A DNA stretch of 35,910 bases from Campylobacteraceae bacterium (GCA_027080995.1 JALWNT010000095.1:1-35910); one strand, 5' to 3'; counted from the stretch's first letter, positions 8,320 to 15,954 are shown. Translations and numbers: made by a program. The notes: generated from the sequence alone by a model not told the origin.

Positions 8320-8706
8320 ATGGATGTATTGATCACGACCCATCGGCATTTGGTGGAAGCTTTGCTCCTTGTGATTTTGCTTAACCTCTTCGTACCTGCG
8401 ATGCTGCGTTCCTCTGCGGCGCGCAGAGTACTCTGGACACGCATCGGCTATTTTGCCTTCTGGGCGTTTTGGTCGATGGTGCTTTTTAGCGGGCTGATTG
8501 TTTTTGTCTTTATGCGTGAACGGCTTACGCCGGCGGTTGTCGCTATGCTTGTTGTTGCGGTGCTTCTGCCGATTCTCGACGCTTACCGGGCGATTCGACT
8601 CAAAGCACTTTGGAAAAACGGAGAGGAGGGGTTGAACTTTTCAATGAAAGTTTTGGGGGCGGAGATGCTCCTCGTCCTCGCGGTGACCGGGCTGGCCCTT
8701 CGCTGA
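8320..8706 (+). CDS. four-helix integral membrane protein, unknown
   Basis: 128 residues with four hydrophobic segments (about 12-30, 43-66, 71-91 and 107-127). The opening MDVLITTHRHLVEALLLVILLNLF and the third segment VVAMLVVAVLLPILDAYRA are very hydrophobic, with few charges. GAGGAG at 8306-8311 serves as ribosome-binding site. It resembles small conserved Campylobacterota membrane proteins, but I cannot name the family. It is the last gene of the plus-strand membrane/stress block, and rsmE starts 4 nt after its stop, so the two may be co-transcribed. Confidence 0.65.
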   Translation: MDVLITTHRHLVEALLLVILLNLFVPAMLRSSAARRVLWTRIGYFAFWAFWSMVLFSGLIVFVFMRERLTPAVVAMLVVAVLLPILDAYRAIRLKALWKNGEEGLNFSMKVLGAEMLLVLAVTGLALR

Positions 8707-8710
8707 GACG

Positions 8711-9379
8711 ATGCGTTTTGTCTATCATCCGCAGGCGGGAGCGCCGAGTCTTTCGATCGAAGGTGAAGCCTATCGGCATCTTTTCAAGGCACGACGGATT
8801 CGCAAGGAAAATGCTCTTCATCTGCGCAATTTGAAGGATGATTTTCTTTATACCTACCGAATCGAAACCCTGGATCGTCGGCGAGCGGTTCTTGCTTTGG
8901 AGGAAGAAACCCCGCTTCGTATCGCTCCTGAAAAAACTTTGCATCTGGGGTGGTGTCTCATCGATCCCAAAAGCATTGAAAAGGCATTGCCCTCTCTCAA
9001 CGAGATCGGTGTCGCTCAAATCACTTTTTTTCACTGCGCACGTTCACAGAGGAGCTTCCGTCCTGACTTTGAACGGTGGGAGAGGATCGTTTTACGTTCG
9101 TGTGAACAGTGCGGTCGCAGTGTGAGGATGCGGTTGCGCCAAGTACCGGAACTTACCGATTTTTTGGCCGAAGAGCCGCAAGCCCATCTTCTGGATTTTT
9201 CTTCCCGCAGACTCGGATGCGCAGAGGGGCCGGAGGCGCTCGTCGTCGGGCCGGAAGGGGGGTTCGAGGCCCAGGAGCGTGCCCGTTTCCCGATGGAGCG
9301 GATCTTGGGGCTTGGGACCGCTTCGATCCTGCGGAGTGAAACCGCCGTTTGCGCCGCCGCCGCGCGAATCCTCCTTTGA
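8711..9379 (+). CDS. rsmE: 16S rRNA (uracil1498-N3)-methyltransferase
   Basis: 222 residues, slightly short for RsmE (about 240 in E. coli). The N-terminal PUA-like part (MRFVYHPQ, EAYRHLFKARRIRKENALHL) is followed by the SPOUT catalytic domain. KSIEKALPSLNEIGVAQI, RSCEQCGR and VVGPEGGFEAQE (SAM-knot loop) are the diagnostic blocks, and the end ILGLGTASILRSETAVCAAAA is the trefoil-knot helix. It methylates U1498 in the decoding region of 16S rRNA. It opens a ribosome-centred run (rpmE, rsmI, rlmB). From memory, C. jejuni has the same order. Confidence 0.93.
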   Translation: MRFVYHPQAGAPSLSIEGEAYRHLFKARRIRKENALHLRNLKDDFLYTYRIETLDRRRAVLALEEETPLRIAPEKTLHLGWCLIDPKSIEKALPSLNEIGVAQITFFHCARSQRSFRPDFERWERIVLRSCEQCGRSVRMRLRQVPELTDFLAEEPQAHLLDFSSRRLGCAEGPEALVVGPEGGFEAQERARFPMERILGLGTASILRSETAVCAAAARILL

Positions 9380-9455
9380 GAAATTCGTTATTCGTTGTCG
9401 GGAGGCGCTGGAAAGGGTTTTGACGATAATCCATGGAAGTTTCAAGAAATTTCTG

Positions 9456-9461
9456 TATAAT
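9456..9461 (+). promoter_or_regulatory. rpmE promoter -10 box
   Basis: Perfect TATAAT 150 bp upstream of rpmE, in the 232-bp gap after rsmE. A transcript starting about 9468 would carry a ~144-nt leader, unusually long for a 66-codon ribosomal protein gene. Confidence 0.65.
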
Positions 9462-9476
9462 GCCGCCCTGTATTTC

Positions 9477-9581
9477 CTCGCGAACCGCGAGAGAGTTGTC
9501 TCGCCCCAGAGCGTTGCAGCGCCCCCTGCTTCGGCAGCGGAAGGATACGGTACGCCGTATCGGAATGGGTTGGTTGCCCAT
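9477..9581 (+). promoter_or_regulatory. structured 5' leader of rpmE (candidate L31 autoregulatory RNA)
   Basis: A chain of hairpins fills the leader. CTCGCG (9477-9482) pairs with CGCGAG (9486-9491). GCGAGA (9487-9492) pairs with TCTCGC (9499-9504), sharing bases with the first so the two exclude each other. CTGC-TTCG-GCAG (9526-9537) has a UUCG tetraloop. GATACGG-TACG-CCGTATC (9544-9561) has a UACG tetraloop. ATGGG (9565-9569) pairs with CCCAT (9577-9581). L31 genes in other phyla have RNA leaders thought to bind L31. This one is placed the same way, but its sequence class is unknown to me. Confidence 0.55.
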
Positions 9582-9611
9582 CGTCAATTCTATTTTAAAA
9601 AGGTATAAGCG

Positions 9612-9812
9612 ATGAAAAAAGGTATTCATCCCGAGTATATGGATTGCAAAGTCAGCTGCGCGTGCGGCAATGAATTTACCGTACGCTCCAACAAGCCCGA
9701 ACTCTCCATCGATATTTGCAACGAGTGTCACCCCTTCTTCACCGGATCGGAGAAGATCGTAGACGCTGCCGGACGTGTGGAGAAGTTCCGCAACAAATAC
9801 AAGCTCTCCTAA
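9612..9812 (+). CDS. rpmE: 50S ribosomal protein L31 (bL31, zinc-binding type)
   Basis: 66 residues, the normal length. MKKGIHPEY start and [16 protein letters not shown] end are diagnostic for bL31. The zinc-binding cysteines are kept (Cys16 and Cys18 in CAC, Cys36 and Cys39 in CNEC), so this is the C+ form that needs zinc, unlike the zinc-free paralogue YkgM/RpmE2. The ribosome-binding site AAAAAGG is at 9597-9603, downstream of the leader hairpins and apparently unpaired. It is preceded by a long structured leader and followed by a hairpin that covers the rsmI ribosome-binding site. Confidence 0.97.
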   Translation: MKKGIHPEYMDCKVSCACGNEFTVRSNKPELSIDICNECHPFFTGSEKIVDAAGRVEKFRNKYKLS

Positions 9813-9818
9813 TCCTTT

Positions 9819-9834
9819 CGCTCCGTCCGGAGCG
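9819..9834 (+). promoter_or_regulatory. hairpin sequestering the rsmI ribosome-binding site
   Basis: CGCTCC (9819-9824) pairs with GGAGCG (9829-9834) around the loop GTCC. GGAG at 9829-9832, 7 nt before the rsmI ATG, is the only Shine-Dalgarno candidate and is the 3' arm of the stem. No U-tract follows, so this is not an intrinsic terminator. Ribosomes ending rpmE at 9812 would come within 7 nt and could open the stem, giving translational coupling. Confidence 0.55.
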
Positions 9835-9839
9835 TACGT

Positions 9840-10679
9840 ATGCTTACTTTTGTTCCCACACCTCTTGGAAATCTCCAGGACATAACCTTTCGCGCTCTTT
9901 CCGTTTTCCAGGAAGCCACTCTTTTTCTCTGTGAAGATACCCGTGTGACCAAGTCTCTTTTGCGACTGCTTCAGGAACGGGAGATGTTGGCGGATTTTCC
10001 CCGGGCGGATTTTCTCTCTTTCAACGAGCACAACGGGCCGAGTCGATTGGAGACGATTGGAGATCGACTCGAAGCGGAGTCGGTCGTCTATGTCAGCGAT
10101 GCCGGAATGCCGGCGATTTCCGATCCCGGACAGCTTTTGGTACGTTATTGTCAGGAGAGGGAAATCGCTTACGATGTCCTCCCCGGCCCGAGCGCGGTGA
10201 CGACGGTTTATGCAGCCAGCGGCTTTCCTTCCGGGCGCTTTCTCTTTTACGGTTTTTTGGCGCACAAAGGTCGGGCCAGAGAGGAGGCGCTGCGGGCGCT
10301 GATCGCCCAGCCTTTTGACGCAGTGCTCTACGAAGCTCCCCACCGTCTGGGGAAACTGCTCGAAGAGTTGGAACGCACCGTTCCCGATCGTCGGCTTTTT
10401 GCGGCCAAAGAGATCAGCAAGCAGTATCAGCACTATTATCACGGGACGGTTTCGGAACTTCATCGGCAAATTACACAGGAGGGAAAAATCCGGGGAGAGT
10501 GGGCGTTGGTTCTTGAGGGTAAAGAGGAGAGCTCGGATGCTTCACTCTCTTCGGAGGAGATTCTCGCCATGTCCCTGCCGCCGAAAATCAAAGCGAAACT
10601 CCTGGCTCGCCTTCATGGGGAAGAAACTTCACTGTGGTATAAGAGAGTGACGGAAGAGGCGTCAGGAAAAAAAGGGTAA
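9840..10679 (+). CDS. rsmI: 16S rRNA (cytidine1402-2'-O)-methyltransferase
   Basis: 279 residues, normal for RsmI. The start LTFVPTPLGNLQDITFRAL is the tetrapyrrole-methylase-fold signature, followed by EDTRVTKSLL, VVYVSDAGMPAISDPG (SAM site), VLPGPSAVTTVYAASGFP and FYGFLAHKGRAREE. It 2'-O-methylates C1402 in the 16S decoding centre. The ribosome-binding site lies within a hairpin after rpmE. rlmB starts 8 nt after its stop, so rpmE, rsmI and rlmB are probably one transcript. Confidence 0.95.
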   Translation: MLTFVPTPLGNLQDITFRALSVFQEATLFLCEDTRVTKSLLRLLQEREMLADFPRADFLSFNEHNGPSRLETIGDRLEAESVVYVSDAGMPAISDPGQLLVRYCQEREIAYDVLPGPSAVTTVYAASGFPSGRFLFYGFLAHKGRAREEALRALIAQPFDAVLYEAPHRLGKLLEELERTVPDRRLFAAKEISKQYQHYYHGTVSELHRQITQEGKIRGEWALVLEGKEESSDASLSSEEILAMSLPPKIKAKLLARLHGEETSLWYKRVTEEASGKKG

Positions 10680-10687
10680 AATCACTC

Positions 10688-11374
10688 ATGATTATTTACG
10701 GCAAACAGGTCTGCCTCTATGCACTGCGCAGATATCCGGAAAAAGTCCGCACCGTTTATGTGGCAAAAAAGGGCATTTTGCCCCGTGAACTTTTCGAAAA
10801 GTGGAAAGAGCGGATCAAATTCATCGAAAACCGTTGGGCCCAGCAACTCAGTCGCGGGGGGAATCATCAGGGCCTTCTTCTGGAGATCGAGGAGCTCGAA
10901 CCGGTTGCATTCGAGGATCTCAAAAATGCAGAATTCCTTCTTGTCTTCGACGGTTTGACCGATGCGGGTAACATAGGTGCGATCGTTCGGACAGCCTATG
11001 CGCTTGGGGTCGACGGCATCGTCGCCTGTGGAGTGGGACGTCTCAACTTCGCCGCGATTGCCCGGACAAGCTCGGGAGCACTGCTGGATCTGCCCATGGC
11101 GATCCATCGCAACGTACTGGACGTGCTCAACGAATGTCGCCAGGTCGGTTTCACGCTCTATGGAGCATCGATGGAGGGAGAACCGATCGAGGCGAAATAT
11201 TTCGCCCGCCGTCGGGTGCTGGTATTGGGAAGCGAAGAGAAGGGGCTTGCTCCCAAAACACGACGCCGTCTCGACGAGACGATTTCGATCACGATGCAGC
11301 GAGAGTTCGATTCCCTCAATGTCAGTGCCGCCGCGGCAATCATGATTCATAGGATGGCTTATGCAGTTGAATGA
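10688..11374 (+). CDS. rlmB: TrmH/SpoU-family 23S rRNA (guanosine-2'-O)-methyltransferase RlmB
   Basis: 228 residues, a little shorter than E. coli RlmB (243). The N-terminal substrate-binding part starts MIIYGKQVCLYALRRYPEKVRTVYV and includes NHQGLLLEI. The SPOUT domain follows with FDGLTDAGNIGAIVRTAYALGVDGIV (motif 1), LVLGSEEKGLAPKTRRRLD (motif 2) and DSLNVSAAAAIMIHRM (motif 3), all intact. It likely methylates the 2'-O of G2251 in the 23S P-loop, though SpoU specificity cannot be fixed from sequence. It overlaps the next gene by 14 nt. Confidence 0.9.
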   Translation: MIIYGKQVCLYALRRYPEKVRTVYVAKKGILPRELFEKWKERIKFIENRWAQQLSRGGNHQGLLLEIEELEPVAFEDLKNAEFLLVFDGLTDAGNIGAIVRTAYALGVDGIVACGVGRLNFAAIARTSSGALLDLPMAIHRNVLDVLNECRQVGFTLYGASMEGEPIEAKYFARRRVLVLGSEEKGLAPKTRRRLDETISITMQREFDSLNVSAAAAIMIHRMAYAVE

Positions 11375-12647
11375 GATTTTAGAAGAGCATACGCTCGAGA
11401 GTATCAGCGAACGGACAAGAATTCCTATCGAAAATCTCGAGAGCCTGGTCCACGGAGAGTGGGACCGCCTCAAAAAGGTCCAGGCCTTGGGGTTCATTTC
11501 GATCCTGGAGCGGGAGTACGGAGCGGATCTCTCCGATCTACGTCAGGAGTGTCGGAACTATTTCGACAGCCAACGTCCGCCGGAGAGGCAAATTTCCGTA
11601 GCGTCGGAGGAGGCGGTCCATCGGGAGGGACATCCTCTCTCCAAGTTTTTTATCCTTCTTATCCTTCTGGGATTGGCGTATGGAAGCTGGTATTTTTTTG
11701 TCGCGCAGAACCGGGAACTGGAGAGCAACGCCACCGCACCCAAAAAAGAGGGATTTTACGAGACGGTTCTGCAGATGGCCAACGGATGGTTTGGAGGCTC
11801 CGCAGAGAAGAAAGAAGCCGTAGAGTTCGCGGAGAGCAACGCATCGAATGTCTCTTCCGAAACGGGTGAAAAATCGCCCCTCGCGGCCCCTCCCGTTCCA
11901 AAGAAAGAGGAAAAAAGCATGAAAAGCGAAGAGAAAGAGACGGGCGGGGAGAAGAAAAGTCCCCCCGAAACGACTCCTTCCTTCGACAAGGTTCCGAAAA
12001 CTGCAGCACCGATCCATGCAGATACAGGGAATGAGACGCAACAGCCGAAAGAGGAGGAAGAAGAGCAGATCATCGCCCGCGTGAAGAGTGAGCAGGCCGC
12101 GGCGGAGCAGAAATCTCAAGGCGAAAACAGCCAGACCGGTACAGGCAAAGCGCAACAGACCGGAGAAAATCTTCCGAAACTATCCGGGAACTCCGAGGGT
12201 GTCGCTACGATGATCGCTCAGGCGACGGAGGAACCGGCTGCACAGACCGAAGCGACAGAGGCGGAGAAAGAGAAACGTTCCATCAAAAATATGCAGGCCG
12301 CTGTGACCGAGCCCGAAGCAAAAAGCGCAGAAGCCTCTCCGACAAAAGCCGTGGATTCCGGCCGAATCGTTTTGCATCCCCGCTCCAAGGTTTGGATCGG
12401 CTATACGGAACTTCGCAGTATGAAGAGGGTGGCGACCGTTACTTCCAAGGAGATTCCTTTCGATACTACCAAGGGAGATTACATCGTCGCGGTAGGGCAC
12501 GGCAAACTGGAGTTCAATGACGCCCAAGGCAAGACGCTGCTGAAGCTTGCCGACGGCAAAAAACATTTTTTCATGGTTGCCAGAGGCGGAGTGCGTGAAA
12601 TTTCCCACGAAGCTTTCCAGCGACTCAACAAAAGCAAGGTATGGTAA
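11361..12647 (+). CDS. RodZ-like bitopic membrane protein (N-terminal HTH-like, TM, linker, beta C-domain)
   Basis: 428 residues. Residues 1-75 are helical and HTH-like (EILEEHTLESISERTRIPIE, then LESLVHGEWDRLKKVQALGF). One transmembrane helix lies at 95-115. A long low-complexity Glu/Lys/Gln/Ala linker covers about 120-335. A compact beta-type domain ends the protein (GRIVLHPRSKVWIGYTEL to IVAVGHGKLEF). This is the topology of RodZ, which ties the MreB cytoskeleton to the cell-wall machinery, but sequence similarity is weak and this is an inference. Two Glu-Ser-Asn-Ala-Thr/Ser sequons (N123, N160) sit just outside the membrane, fitting N-glycosylation. From memory, C. jejuni encodes a membrane protein at the same place. 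It overlaps rlmB and abuts the aminotransferase. Confidence 0.6.
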   Translation: MQLNEILEEHTLESISERTRIPIENLESLVHGEWDRLKKVQALGFISILEREYGADLSDLRQECRNYFDSQRPPERQISVASEEAVHREGHPLSKFFILLILLGLAYGSWYFFVAQNRELESNATAPKKEGFYETVLQMANGWFGGSAEKKEAVEFAESNASNVSSETGEKSPLAAPPVPKKEEKSMKSEEKETGGEKKSPPETTPSFDKVPKTAAPIHADTGNETQQPKEEEEEQIIARVKSEQAAAEQKSQGENSQTGTGKAQQTGENLPKLSGNSEGVATMIAQATEEPAAQTEATEAEKEKRSIKNMQAAVTEPEAKSAEASPTKAVDSGRIVLHPRSKVWIGYTELRSMKRVATVTSKEIPFDTTKGDYIVAVGHGKLEFNDAQGKTLLKLADGKKHFFMVARGGVREISHEAFQRLNKSKVW

Positions 12648-13889
12648 ATGTTCGACGAAATACAGTTCAATAAAATCGATCGACTTCCGAAGTATGTCTT
12701 CGCTGTCGTCAACGAGCTCAAAATGGCTGAACGACGTGCCGGTGCCGACGTCATCGATTTTAGTATGGGTAATCCCGACGGACCGGCGTTTGAACCGGTG
12801 ATCGAGAAGTTGGTCGAGAGTGCCCGGAAGCCTCATACTCACGGCTACAGCGCCTCCCGAGGGATCTACAAACTCCGTTTGGCGATCTGCAACTGGTATT
12901 TGCGTAAATACAATGTCGTTCTCGATCCCGAAACGGAGGCGGTAGCGACGATGGGAAGCAAAGAGGGATACGTCCATCTGGTTCAGGCGATCACCAATCC
13001 CGGCGATGTTGCCATCGTCCCCGACCCCACTTATCCGATCCACTCCTACGCCTTCGTCCTTGCCGGCGGGAATGTCGAGAAGATGGAACTGACGTTCGAC
13101 GAAGAGACTTTTCGGGTGGACGAGGAGCGTTTTTTCCACGATCTGGAACGGGCGCTGAAAAATTCCGTCCCCCGTCCCAAATACCTGGTGGTCAACTTCC
13201 CTCACAACCCTACGACCACGACGGTGACGCTGGATTTTTACGAAAAACTCGTGGAAGTGGCCCGAAAAGAGCGCTTTTATATCATCAGTGACATCGCCTA
13301 CGCCGATATCACCTTCGATGGATACAAAACCCCCTCGATTCTCCAGGTCGAAGGGGCCAAAGATGTAGCGGTGGAGAGTTTCACCCTCTCCAAGAGCTAC
13401 AATATGGCCGGTTGGCGGGTCGGTTTCATCGTGGGAAATCCGAAGCTGGTGGCCGCTTTGCAAAAGATCAAATCCTGGCTGGATTACGGGATGTTTACAC
13501 CGATTCAGGTCGCAGCGACGGTGGCATTGGATGAATACGAACATCTCGTCGAAGAGATTGTCATCCCGAAGTATCAGCGTCGTCGGGATGTCCTCATCGA
13601 TGCCTTCGGCAAAGCCGGCTGGAAAGTGGGACGCCCCAGCGCCAGCATGTTCGTCTGGGCGAAAATCCCGGAAATCGCGCGGGATATGGGATCGTTGGAG
13701 TTTTCCAAAGAGTTGCTTCTACGGGCCCAGGTAGCGGTGAGTCCGGGTATCGGTTTCGGAGAGTACGGAGACGAATACGTCCGCATCGCCCTGATCGAAA
13801 ACGAAAAGCGGATTCGTCAAGCCGCCAAAAATATCAAACGCTATCTCAAAGAGCTCGAAGAGGAAAAGAAAAAGGCTGTACATGGTTAA
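12648..13889 (+). CDS. class I/II aminotransferase (AlaC / LL-DAP aminotransferase-like)
   Basis: 413 residues. A PLP-dependent fold-type I aminotransferase: MGNPDGPAFEPVIEKL near the start, the substrate loop HGYSASRGIYKLR, VPDPTYPIHSYA, NFPHNPTTTTV (PLP-contacting Asn), ISDIAYADITFDG (Asp and Tyr to PLP), and SFTLSKSYNMAGWRVGF containing the Schiff-base lysine. The closest families I know are AlaC-type glutamate-pyruvate aminotransferases and LL-diaminopimelate aminotransferase-like enzymes; sequence alone does not separate them. It follows directly on the previous stop and overlaps hom by 8 nt. The neighbour hom suggests aspartate-family or alanine amino-acid metabolism. Confidence 0.9.
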   Translation: MFDEIQFNKIDRLPKYVFAVVNELKMAERRAGADVIDFSMGNPDGPAFEPVIEKLVESARKPHTHGYSASRGIYKLRLAICNWYLRKYNVVLDPETEAVATMGSKEGYVHLVQAITNPGDVAIVPDPTYPIHSYAFVLAGGNVEKMELTFDEETFRVDEERFFHDLERALKNSVPRPKYLVVNFPHNPTTTTVTLDFYEKLVEVARKERFYIISDIAYADITFDGYKTPSILQVEGAKDVAVESFTLSKSYNMAGWRVGFIVGNPKLVAALQKIKSWLDYGMFTPIQVAATVALDEYEHLVEEIVIPKYQRRRDVLIDAFGKAGWKVGRPSASMFVWAKIPEIARDMGSLEFSKELLLRAQVAVSPGIGFGEYGDEYVRIALIENEKRIRQAAKNIKRYLKELEEEKKKAVHG

Positions 13890-15144
13890 AGTGGGAATAC
13901 TCGGTGTCGGAACCGTGGGTGAGAGTGTCGCGAAGATCCTTTTGGAAAATGCCGACATCATCGAGGCGCGAGCCGGGCGGAAAATCGTCCCGGTTTTGGG
14001 GGTTGTCCGGGATCTGTCGAAAAAGAGAAACGTCGACATTCCTCTGACCGACGATCCCATGGCATTGATTGAAAGCGCCGAGGTGGATATCGTCGTCGAA
14101 TTGATGGGCGGAGTGGAAGAACCCTACCGTCTTGTCCGCAAAGCGCTGAAAGAGAAAAAACCCGTCGTCACGGCCAACAAAGCGCTTTTGGCCTATCACC
14201 GCTACGAACTTCAAGAGATCGCGGGAGAGACTCCTCTCTTCTACGAGGCCAGTGTTGCCGGAGGAATTCCGATCATCGGAGCGCTACGCAACGGACTCAG
14301 TGCCAACCACATCGAATCGATCAAGGGGATTATGAACGGGACTTGCAATTACATGCTGACCAAAATGATCCGGGAGGGAGTGGAGTACGAACGTGTCCTC
14401 CGGGAGGCTCAGGAGCTGGGCTATGCCGAAGCCGATCCCACCTTCGATGTCGGCGGGTACGATGCGGCTCACAAGCTGCTGATCCTGGGGTCCATCGCTT
14501 ACGGGATCGACGCCAAACCCGAAGATATTATCATTGAGGGGATCGAAAACATTTCACCCACGGATGTGGAGTTCGCCCGTGAATTCGGCTACGAGATCAA
14601 GTTGCTCGGTATTGCCAAAAAGGTGGAAGAGGGAGTGGAGATGCGGGTACATGCGACGATGATTCCTGCCGAGAGTATGATCGCCAAAGTCGACGGGGTG
14701 ATGAATGCCGTGAGTGTCGTCGGCGATCGAGTCGGTGAGACGATGTTCTACGGTCCCGGTGCGGGAGGAGACGCGACCGCCAGTGCCGTCATCGCGGACA
14801 TCGTGGAGATCGTCCGGGGCAACAGCGGTCCGATGCTGGGCTACAAGAAGGGGCTTGAGAGCGGTCTGCATCTCGTTCCCCCTTCAAAGATTCGCAGCCA
14901 ATACTATCTGAAACTCAAAGTGATCGATCGTCCCGGGGTCCTGGCTGCCGTCACCTCCACGCTCGGCGAACACGGTATTTCCGTCGAGTCGATGCTCCAA
15001 AAGCCCTCCCGCCTTGCCGACAGGGTCCGTCTGCTCTTTACAACCCATCGCTGCAGGGAGTCAGAGATGAAGGGAGCCATCGAAGCCCTCAAAAGACTTG
15101 ATGTCGTCGACGACAGTGTAACGATGATCCGCATAGAGAAATAG
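13882..15144 (+). CDS. hom: homoserine dehydrogenase with C-terminal ACT domain
   Basis: 420 residues, normal for the monofunctional enzyme. It reduces aspartate-4-semialdehyde to homoserine, the branch to threonine and methionine. Rossmann motif GILGVGTVGESVAKIL at residues 5-20; VVTANKALLAYH near 96; GGIPIIGALRNGL and IMNGTCNYMLTKM around 130-155; EADPTFDVGGYDAAHKL near 190 (catalytic region). An ACT domain occupies about 345-418 (YYLKLKVIDRPGVLAAVTSTLGE split across it), so feedback control by threonine is likely. It overlaps the aminotransferase by 8 nt and is the last gene of the run. Confidence 0.95.
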   Translation: MVKVGILGVGTVGESVAKILLENADIIEARAGRKIVPVLGVVRDLSKKRNVDIPLTDDPMALIESAEVDIVVELMGGVEEPYRLVRKALKEKKPVVTANKALLAYHRYELQEIAGETPLFYEASVAGGIPIIGALRNGLSANHIESIKGIMNGTCNYMLTKMIREGVEYERVLREAQELGYAEADPTFDVGGYDAAHKLLILGSIAYGIDAKPEDIIIEGIENISPTDVEFAREFGYEIKLLGIAKKVEEGVEMRVHATMIPAESMIAKVDGVMNAVSVVGDRVGETMFYGPGAGGDATASAVIADIVEIVRGNSGPMLGYKKGLESGLHLVPPSKIRSQYYLKLKVIDRPGVLAAVTSTLGEHGISVESMLQKPSRLADRVRLLFTTHRCRESEMKGAIEALKRLDVVDDSVTMIRIEK

Positions 15145-15246
15145 AAAGATCTGAAAAATCTATTCTATCTGAGGACCTGGCTCAAGACGATCAGATGAAA
15201 TTGTTTCATTGTTCATTTTCCATAAAGATTACCCAAGGAGATTTGT

Positions 15247-15750
15247 ATGGCCAAAGCCAAAGAACACTATTTTGACATCAGTGCCAAACTCGACATGATG
15301 GAGATGAAAAACGCCATCGAACAGGCCCGGAAAGAGGTATCAACCCGGTTTGATTTCAAGGGGATTCAGACCTCCATCGATCTCAATGAAAAGGCCAAGA
15401 CTCTCTCCCTCACCAGCTCCAGCGATTCAAAGATCGACGCTCTTAAGGACATTCTACTCTCGAAAATGATCAAAAGAGGACTCTCTCCAAAATCACTGGA
15501 CGAAGTCAAAAAAGAGGGGATCAGCGGCGGCAACGTCAAAGTAGTCTATCGGATTGTAGACGCCATCGACCGGGACGAAGCCAAGCAGATCGTCAAAGCG
15601 ATCAAAGAGCTAAAACTCAAAGTCACCCCCGCCATTCAAGGCGATGAAATCCGTGTCAGCGGCAAAAAGATCGACGATCTACAGCAGGTAATGGCTGCCG
15701 TGAAAAAACTGGATCTCAAAGCTCCCCTTGTCTTTGGAAACTTCCAGTAG
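15247..15750 (+). CDS. yajQ: YajQ family nucleotide-binding protein
   Basis: 167 residues, the usual length. AKEHYFDISAKLDMMEMKNA at the start, STRFDFKGI, SGGNVKVVYRIVDAIDRDEAK and IRVSGKKIDDLQQVM are diagnostic. The protein has two RNP-like ferredoxin folds. YajQ homologues in Xanthomonas and Pseudomonas are reported c-di-GMP-binding effectors, while other members bind nucleotides or nucleic acid; the ligand here is unknown. Its own AAGGAG lies 6 nt before the ATG, and the 102-bp gap after hom suggests a separate promoter. A c-di-GMP riboswitch lies 2 kb downstream, which may be coincidence. Confidence 0.93.
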   Translation: MAKAKEHYFDISAKLDMMEMKNAIEQARKEVSTRFDFKGIQTSIDLNEKAKTLSLTSSSDSKIDALKDILLSKMIKRGLSPKSLDEVKKEGISGGNVKVVYRIVDAIDRDEAKQIVKAIKELKLKVTPAIQGDEIRVSGKKIDDLQQVMAAVKKLDLKAPLVFGNFQ

Positions 15751-15772
15751 ACTCCTCCTTTCAAACAACTTC

Positions 15773-15800
15773 GTGCTCCGCGTTCCGTGTTCCGGATTCC
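15773..15800 (+). repeat. degenerate 7-bp tandem repeat (four units)
   Basis: Units GTGCTCC, GCGTTCC, GTGTTCC and GGATTCC follow each other without spacers, consensus G-N-G-T-T-C-C, in the 204-bp gap between yajQ and ppk2. The next seven bases (GGGTATT) already diverge. No gene, and no U-tract to make it a terminator. Confidence 0.6.
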
Positions 15801-15830
15801 GGGTATTACTCTCCGAACGAGGACGTTGAG

Positions 15831-15852
15831 CCAACCCCCAACCCCCAAAACC
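15831..15852 (-). other. C-rich tract; G-rich on the minus strand (two-tetrad G-quadruplex candidate)
   Basis: Plus strand has CC-AA-CCCCC-AA-CCCCC-AAAA-CC, so the minus strand offers four G-runs of at least two with loops of 2-4 nt. It is followed by an A-rich stretch to about 15880. Only two runs reach three or more Gs, so a stable three-tetrad quadruplex is not possible here. Confidence 0.35.
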
Positions 15853-15954
15853 AAAAATAAAAATCAAAAAAAACGAATATCAAAACGGAGTTTTTATTTC
15901 ATTATCGGCTAAGTCACTGGGGAGTACAATCGAAAAAAGGCATCAAGGAGAGGA

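Noticed and set aside
12180-13544. Long open frame antisense to the RodZ-like and aminotransferase genes (454 codons)
   Set aside because: Spans the junction of two real sense genes and shows no domain or ribosome-binding site.
15142-15168. Imperfect stem ATAGAA-AGAT / ATCT-A-TTCTAT after hom
   Set aside because: One bulge, A/T-rich and no following U-tract; I could not call it a terminator with confidence.
15773-15800. Short-repeat array considered as a CRISPR remnant
   Set aside because: Units are 7 bp with no spacers and no cas genes nearby; it is a simple tandem repeat.
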